Source of the DNA: Sinotaia quadrata
Taxonomy: Eukaryota > Mollusca > Gastropoda > Architaenioglossa > Viviparidae
Reading direction: 5' to 3'
Assembly (NCBI GenBank): GCA_028829895.1
Contig: CM054183.1
Coordinates: 16,355,975-16,419,974, forward strand
Length of the DNA stretch: 64,000 nucleotides
Shown here: positions 52,901 through 61,900 of the stretch, in pieces
Numbering within the stretch: the first letter of the stretch is position 1
Layout of the letters: each line of letters begins with the position of its first letter
Notes under the pieces: model-generated
Database searches by the model: none
What the model was told of the DNA's origin: nothing
What the model saw: the letters and a program-made list of their open reading frames with translations, nothing else
Translations under genes and position numbers: made by a program

Positions 52901-55900
52901 ACTCATGGTAGCAGAGCTGTCATTGTCAATACTGCGAAGACTGCCCTGTGACGCAGAAAGCGGCTTGTTGGAGGACAGAGATCCTGGAGGAAGTGGCTCC
53001 ATGGTGCCAGGCATCACATCACCCTCCTGGTCACAGCCTGCATTTGCACCTTGAGACGTTTCACATTGCTGGCTTTCACCTGCGATCAAAAGTTCAGTAC
53101 CAATAAAAGCACCTACAAGATGATGTACTTAAGCACTTTTGTTTTAATTTTCCTATGCAGTCTTTCAAACAGTCTGAATAGCTGTTTCAGGTATATGAAA
53201 AGAATGTTGTGTCTACTGTGTGCTCACATTTTGTCAAAATTTCACATCAAGATTAGGTCTCATATATGCTAATTCTAAGACAGCACATTGTAACCTCACT
53301 GTTTACTCATGTTTCCAAAAAAAGCAATATATTTAAAAATGTGAATCACTGTGACTAACCCTCACCCCTCCTTAAAAAAAAAAAAAACGCAACAAAAATA
53401 CACTGTGAATCAGCTGTTACAAACAAGAGCTGCAACTGGATGCCAGGAGATACTGTGTGGGTGAGCAAGTAGGAGAAAATAGTGGGCGCAGGAAAAGTGT
53501 ATTCAGATGTGGTTCAAGGATGCTATTCTCATTAAGTCCAGAGAAATATAATGCAGAGCATCTAAAGAAATCTAAACACATACAAGCAGGGGAAACCTAT
53601 AGCTGATATATATAACTGTTAAATTTGACTCTTGCAGTAAATTTTCTATAAAAGTTCAAAATGTTGGTGCAGAAACCCACCACCACCACCAACACCACCA
53701 AAATAAAGTCTCTCTTTTGGTCTGTGGTTTCTAACTTTAAGTTAGTAAACTGGTGATGACATCATACTTTCTATCATTATACCTTCTCTCATTATATATT
53801 CTTCACACCTTAATTTCTTTCATTATACCGTCTCTCATTATATATCCTATCACACCTTAATTTCTTTCATTATACTTTCTGTCATTATATATTCTATCAC
53901 ACCTTAATTTCTGTCATTATGCTTTCAATCATCACATCATTTATCATTGTACTTTCTATCATTAGACCTTCCATCAGATAGATGGATGGATGGATATTTT
54001 TTGTTGTAATGAATGTTAAGTCTTAATATTATAACCTTCTTCCATCTGAAGGTGTGTTGGACTGGGAGCACTAGTAGTGTCTGAATCATCCCCATCTCCA
54101 TTATCCTCCTCACTACTGCTGACATCTTCTTCGGAGATTGCTGTTGTGGTAGAAGCAATGCTTTCACAGATGGAAGTTGTGCGGCGCTCAGACTGCACAA
54201 AATTATTAACACAAATGTAAAATGAGGTATTCAAGCCCACTGCACATATTTAAAAATTACCAAATGAATGTTCCATAGCATAATAACATCATATGGGAAA
54301 CAACCCTACCACTTTATTACATTATTCAGTTTGAAATAATTTCTAATTTCTCAACTATTCTGAAAGTTTTCCTTAATCATGTTAATGAATACTTAATATG
54401 CATGAAACTCACTCTTGTCAAAAGTTTTAGCATTCATATCAAAACATCAAACAATTAAGCAGCTCACTGACATAAAACCATAAACAAAAGTATTATGGAG
54501 AATCTTTAAGTAGCAGAGTAAATATGCACCAAAGTGGCAGAGTAAATATGCACCAACACAATGAGAAGACCAGGTAAAATAAGTAAGAATTTTGTTTATG
54601 ACAAGAAAGTTACGCAAAATGAATAGTCCATGAAAAGCTTAGATAACAAACTCCATGAAAAGAAGACAGATTGCAATAAACAGAGAAATAAACAAACCCA
54701 AATAAATAAATAAATTAATAAAATAATAACAAAGAAACAAAATGATTTGGATTTATGCACAGGACCTACAAAGAAGCATTAAAAAGATATCTATACAGTT
54801 TCCTATCGAAATACTTATTCTCTTTGATAGAAAACAAATTTATTTTTCCAAACCCTCTGACCACATTAGAGCATCTGGCTATGAAAGCACACAGGAAAGT
54901 ACACAAATGTGTAGAGTGAATTTGAAGTCCGAGCTTCAAAGACTTTCAAGATAATATCAGGATATTTTTTTCATCAAATAATTTGAAAGAGAGCTCATGA
55001 ACAAAATGAAATTTAATTCTATCTCAAATACTTTCTAACTTATTATTCACACTTTATGAAGCCTTGAACAAAACAAACAGCCATACAAAGACTTTCTAAC
55101 TTATTATTTACACTTTATGAGACCTTGAACAAAACAAACAGCCATACAAAGACTTTCTAACTTATTATTCACACTTTATGAGACCTTGAACAAAACAGTC
55201 ATACAAAGAAAGCATGCATGTTCTGTAAAATCAGTTTCAAAGGCACAGCTGACCAGAAATTGATTATTCTTACCTGTGCCTTGTGCTCTTGAAGTATGGA
55301 CTCCAAATTAAGCTTTTTTTTGTAGTTGAAATAGAAATTCTTACACTGGGATTCCGTCTTTGTGCCCACCACAGTAGCAATGGCTGCCCAATCTCGGCCA
55401 TGGTCGCGCAAACCTGCACATCACACAACAAAGCAGCTTTATTAAATGTGTTGTATTTACTATTCTATATACAAACTATCACACGAAATTTACAATTAGC
55501 TTCAATGATGCAAGGTTATAACAGTCAGAGATGATGGACAGTACATGAGATGGCAAATTATTTGTAACATATCAAATGATGAAAAGCCATCTCATGAATG
55601 TGTAATGCCATGAGTGAATACTGGTTATATTTAAACAGAAAATGTATAATGCAGGTTTAATCAATCAATCTGTTTTATCTATCATTATATATTATTAGTC
55701 TGGACAGGATGCAGAAAATAGTCTTTTATCTTCATGCCTTCCTTCACCCTTGTAATGAAAGGTCACTAAAACTGAATCCGCATTTTAGTCACACATACAG
55801 CAATTCAGTCATGATTCACCCACTATGCTTATTAACACAGGTCATTGACTGATGGGACCTGGAAATGACACTTATAAGCAAGCAAGAACATTCTTTTGAA

Positions 55901-58900
55901 CATGTTATAGTGGCAGACCTTACCAATGGTCATCAATGGCTTAATGCAATTAGGATCACCTTACACACTAGATTGGCATGAAAGGAACCAGAAAGTGGTT
56001 GAGAATCTTGAGAAAGATAGGTTGCAAGATCAGTGAGCTGCAGAAACCATAGCTTTGTGTACTACATGAGAAGGGCATTGCAGTTAAGAAAAAGTAATTC
56101 TTTATTATGTGTAAAAAAGATAGAATGAATAAATAGGTTTCAGATTATAACAATGATTAGTTTGGTTAGGAAACATTTGATGGTTTTATGTGGAATTGGT
56201 GTTCCGTACTGTGGATTCTGCTAAAAAAAAATAAAAAAATCCGAATATCAATCACTCTCAATTCTTCACTACATGTATTATGAAGGTATTTTGATTTCTA
56301 TCCTTATTTCAAGACAGGATGGCAAGTTTTAAAAAGATAACTGACTGCTATCTAGAAAGACCTGATATGAATAGTCTGTTTTGTTCTCATTACCATAATC
56401 TTTCATCTACACCCACATATAAATGCTACAGCTATCTCAGTCAACATTACCATTATCTTCCAATCTCCACCTCTGAGAAATGTACCATAAATTTTTATCA
56501 TCTTCCCATCTCCACTCCTTATAAATGCAACATCTACACCAGCAAGCTTCATGAAACTCAAATCCAATATGGTGGGGTTTACTTGGAAAGATAAATGCAT
56601 TGGCATATCAAGGATCACATGCTCACAATATCACATAAGTATGAATCAGTAAAACCTCTGTGACAATATGTAACTGCAAATGATGTAATTATTTTTTTTA
56701 TTAATTCTTTTCCTAATTAATTAAATGTAATTGCCTTCTTCACGAGATACATTTTCCTCTGTTTGCTAGAAAAGACATGAGGGTTGTGTTATGATACTAG
56801 TTGTTCAAGGCAATGTCTAATGGCCAGTCAAACCAATATGAATGTAGGTGTGTGTTTGCGAACAAGACAGCTTAACTCATCAGTTTGGAAAATTTTAAGG
56901 TGACTCAATATGCATAACTGAATGCATTTCACCCGCAAGTCTTTGATGTCATCTGTGGAATTTCGAGTGCCATTAACTGGAGAACTAATTCAAACTAAGT
57001 TTCTAATTTTATTCTATAAACAACAGTAGAATGACTTTGGGCCAGGTTATGCGTAACTCCTTATGCATAGTTTTTTTATTTACGGGAACAATGATGATTC
57101 CATTAACTGTAACTTGTATATATAAATAGTGGGGAAATCTTATCACTTATTACTGAAATCATGTTTAAAGGAGGCTAGTGGGCAGTTTCATTGTTCTAAG
57201 GACAATGAGACAATCAGCTTAAGAAAGTGCAAACACGTTTTCTTTTTACAATTCTGTTCAGATTTTCTCAAAGTGTGTTCCTATATTTTCTTCGTTCCTG
57301 TAATGCAATATTGGCAAAGGGGATAAACCTGCATCAGTGTGCCACTGTCAACATTAGGAGAACTGTGTTTCCCTAGATAAGATGTTTGAATTGTAGCCGA
57401 CCTGTAAATAAAATGTATCCTGTCTCCTAGTGCCATAGGAGATGGTCTACACACTTTGGAATTTGGAGCAGCCATGAAGACTGTCATAAAATGAGGATTA
57501 AAGTCACCACATTGAGTACAAAACATTATCAGGTGAATCCTCCCAATGTATCACTTGTAAACTTCATCTCTATGATAATTTCCTTTCTCTTATACCGGTT
57601 GTATAAATCTCTTGTATCTGTGTCATATCATGTTGAACTGAAAAACCTGAACAAGAACTTTAGAAATATATACTGAATGTGAAAAGCAATTATTTTTCTC
57701 ATACTTGATGTGCAGTCATGTTACTACACTTTTTAAATGAACTGATATGGTACAATTAGCATTTAATTAACCACATGAATCATTGTTAATTGCGTATGTC
57801 ATATATTTTCATGAATTTTGCCTCTGTGGCTACTTAAAAAATATCTTTTTAAAAAGTATGGTAAATTTCAAATTGTCTTTTAAATGGTATGTTGATTGGC
57901 AGGTGAGGGCAATATTGATTGGCAGAAGAGGACAAATGTTTGTGTATTTGTAAAGTCATACAGCTAGCATACATTAGTAAATGTCCCACTAAGGCAACAA
58001 GATGTGTGATGCCCAAACCATTAATGCAATAGTGTAGCTTACAACATACGAATTGACATAAAGAGTTAGAATCTAGTTAACTCTTGGTGCAAGTACTGTA
58101 AGTAGCACTGAGGCTTGACAGAGGTTTCTCATCTATATTATAAATCCTTTATGGATGTGGAAATAGGGATTAATTAGACAAATTATTAAGCTATTAATAT
58201 GGCTCATCAGAAACTTTGATTCTGACTAATTAGACAAATTATTAAACTATTAATACAGATCATGGATAAATGTAGTGAGCAATACTGGATAAAAGTAGTG
58301 AGCAGTGCTGGATAAATGCAGTTAACAGCATGACACAAATTTTAATAACAGTAAGGTTTGCTAAGTTGCTTACCTTGTTTTGCAACTTCCATCTCTTCTT
58401 CAGTCCATCGTGAAGTCTCAACAGTATCTGAAGTTGAAGGAAAGCCTGATGGAAATTACATTTTCATAAAATAAGTTGCAAAATTAACAATAATCTATGT
58501 ATTCACATTAAAGCAAGATATGAGAAGAAAAAGAATTCTCTCATTTTGAGGAGAAATGTTTTTTTGTGAATGGTTTTAGCTATACAACATTATGTATGTA
58601 AAAAATTTAGTTTGGCCAAATATTTTAACAAATGGAATATCTTTATATTTGTTTTCTTTCCTATTTTAAAAATGGCTTTCTGTCTATCTATTGAGTTCTT
58701 GATTTACATTAAACTAATTTGCATATTTGTGAAATAATGCAGTTGTATTACAACTTTTTAATATACATAGACATTTATTTTTAAATAAGACAATTGAAAG
58801 TGAGTGTCAATTGCTCTCTTTTCAAAAAGCACTATCAGCTATAGCATCATCCAGGCACAAGTAAATTTCTTCAAATACAGTCTTTGCTGGAGTAAGAATG

Positions 58901-61900
58901 ATTTTTCACAAGTATGGTTGAGTTTCAATTTCAATTTTATCCAACTTCTGCCCCTTAGCATTACCTTTTACATCAACCCAAGATGCAATGATAAAGCCCA
59001 TTATTAATGGTGTAAGATTATGGAGCAAGATACCTTTAACTTTTAATGTTATCAGACATACAAATCATGTGAAATGCAAAAGGAACCAACATTTTGTATT
59101 GGGGAGATGGTATACTGTTTGTACAGCACTGGCATTTATCTGTGTACTGTGGTAGATGCAGAGATAGGAGTAATACTAAGCAGTATATTAAACAACCTTT
59201 ATACATTCTCTTGTAAGATAATAATCACTACTAATCTTGGTCTATAATGAATATAATGATGAGGAAAAGACAATCACGCTACATGTAAAAAAGTGACAAT
59301 TTGATGTCTGGTTGTTAAACACATTATCAACTACTGATTAACCAAAACCAAACATGCTTTGGCACTTCAGTGTTCAATATCATTTTATTGGTTATTACAT
59401 TTATAGTGTTAATATTTTCTAAATTTATATTCACTTTTCATTCATGTTTCAATATAACAAAAGCTTACTGGCTAAAATACAGATCTGTCAGTGGTCATGG
59501 AATCACTAAACCATAGAGCATTGTTAGAAGATTTGAAAAGTAATTATTTTAGGTATTTAGTTTGTAATTAAAAAGTTTAAAACTCATGAATAGAGAGCTA
59601 TAATCAATAATAATAATAGAATGAAATATATATAAAGAACACATACAATCACTAAAATGTTATATGGAGTCAATGTCCCAAGACATGAGAGTGGAGTGGG
59701 AAAAATGTATATATCATGCAGAAATAGAGGGAGGGTGGTAAAACTAAAATTTTTGCTCACGTCACCAAACAAGAACTGTCAAGCTTGTGTGCATGGTGAT
59801 CAAAGAGACAGGCTTAGAGGTCATTACTGATCGTCTTGTGGAAAACAATGAAGAAGTTTTATCTGCAAAATTCTCTGATGGACACACCTGCCTTCGAAAC
59901 CATATGCTCTGCACAAGTGATACTCTCACTTCTCCAAGCTTTCCTCTACATTGATTTAAGATTTAAGTTCTTATCAGTTGAGTGAAAAAGAGAGTTTATG
60001 TTTATTGAGTCTATCACTGCCTAAATCATATTCTCTAACAGAAAGTGGTTTCATAAAAAATCTTGGAGAATTCACATTTATTCATTTTAGAAACACATTC
60101 TATCATCAAAACACATCAAACTAGAATTTCTTCAAAAGAGATCACATTTCTTTAGCTTTACACTATTATCTGCAGAGATCTTTCCCCTCTGACAATAGAA
60201 TAGAAGCAGTAATATCTCAGCATTCTGCATATGTAAATGAATTTGAATCAATTCTCAATACAGTTTAACCTTAAGCATACTATGGGCAACTTCAAAAGCC
60301 TGAGACAGTATACTGGGAATTCCCATTTAGATTATTTAGGACTTTGGATAATTCAAAATGTATTTTTACTTCAGAATGTTATTTTGTACCTTGGATAATT
60401 TAAAATGTATTTTCACTTTGGAATGTTACTTAGGACCTTGGATAATTTAAAACATATTTTCATTTCCATAATGTTACTTTGGTCTTTGGAAAATTTTAAA
60501 CATATTTTTCATTTCAGAATGTTATTTAAGACTTTGGATACTGCTCAATTAAAACATATTTTCACTTCCACAATGTTACTTAGGACTTTGGATAATTTAA
60601 AATGTATTTTTACTTCTCGAATGTTACTCATGACATTGGATAATTTTAAATGTATTTTCACTTCAGACTGTTACTTAGGACTTTGGATAAGGCACAATTA
60701 AGACATATTTTCACTTCCAGAATGTTACTTAGGATTTTGATATGGCTCATTTAAAACATATTTTCATTTCTCGAATGTTTACATAAAACTTTAGATATGG
60801 CTAATATAATACATATTTTCACTTCCAGAATGCTACTTTGGACTCTGGATAATTCAAAATGTATTTTTAATTCCAGAATGTTACTTAGAACTTCAGATGT
60901 GGCTCTTTTTAAACATATTTTCACATCCAGAATGTTAGGGCTTAATTTAAAACATATTTTCACTTCCAGAATGTTACTTATTACGTTGGAAAATTTAAAA
61001 CATATTCCAGAGTGTTAATCAAGACTTTGGATAAATTAAAACATATTTTCACTTCAGAATGTGACTTAGGACTTTGGATAATTTAAAATGTATTTTCACT
61101 TAAGAATGTCACTCAGGACTTTGGATATGGCTGATTTAAGACATATTTTCACTTCCAGAAAAGGTTGCCACACACCTAGGGTCAAAATATATGCATATAT
61201 CTCAACAACTTCTGACTTGTATTGATTTGCTTATGAAATAATGTGATCCGTACATCTTTATTTGATTAGCCCCAATATTTACAGATTTATTTCTTTGAAA
61301 ATAACAGTTTTTGGTATTTTTCATTATCTGTCACTTAATGTTTGTTTCATTTTGATATTCCCATAATTTTACATTTTATTAAAAAACATCAATTTTGATA
61401 TATTTTTTTTTAATCAAGTCAACTTTATAACTCACAAAACCAACCCTCCAGTTTTCACAATAAACAAACTTTTATCAAATCTTCTTGTCACAAATACACC
61501 AAACTTTCCAGAATGTTACTTTGGACAATTTAAATGTATTTTCACTTCCAGAATGTTAATTCTGACTCTGGATAATATAAAATGTATTTTCACTTCCAGA
61601 ATGTTACTTATGACTATGGATAATTTAAAATGTACTTTTACTTCAAAATGTGATTTAGGATTTGGATATGGCACAGTTAAGACATATTTTCACTTCCAGA
61701 ATGTTACTTTGGACTTTGGATAATTTAAAATGTATATTCAATTCCAGACAGTATTTAGGACTTAAGATAATTTTAAAAATATTTTTACTTCCATGAATGT
61801 TTCTTAAGACTTTAGATAATTTAAAACACACTTTCACTTCTGTGAATGTTTCTTAGAACTTTGGATATTAATAAGCCAAATAATGTGACCACTGATTATT

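Noticed and set aside
57281..57526. 81-residue minus-strand frame with several Cys
   Set aside because: No family motif, no splice consistency with NCoR, and AT-rich neighbours; not supported as a gene.
60405..61018. Repetitive frames with [14 protein letters not shown] units
   Set aside because: Translation of the 48-bp minisatellite; no start context or splice structure.
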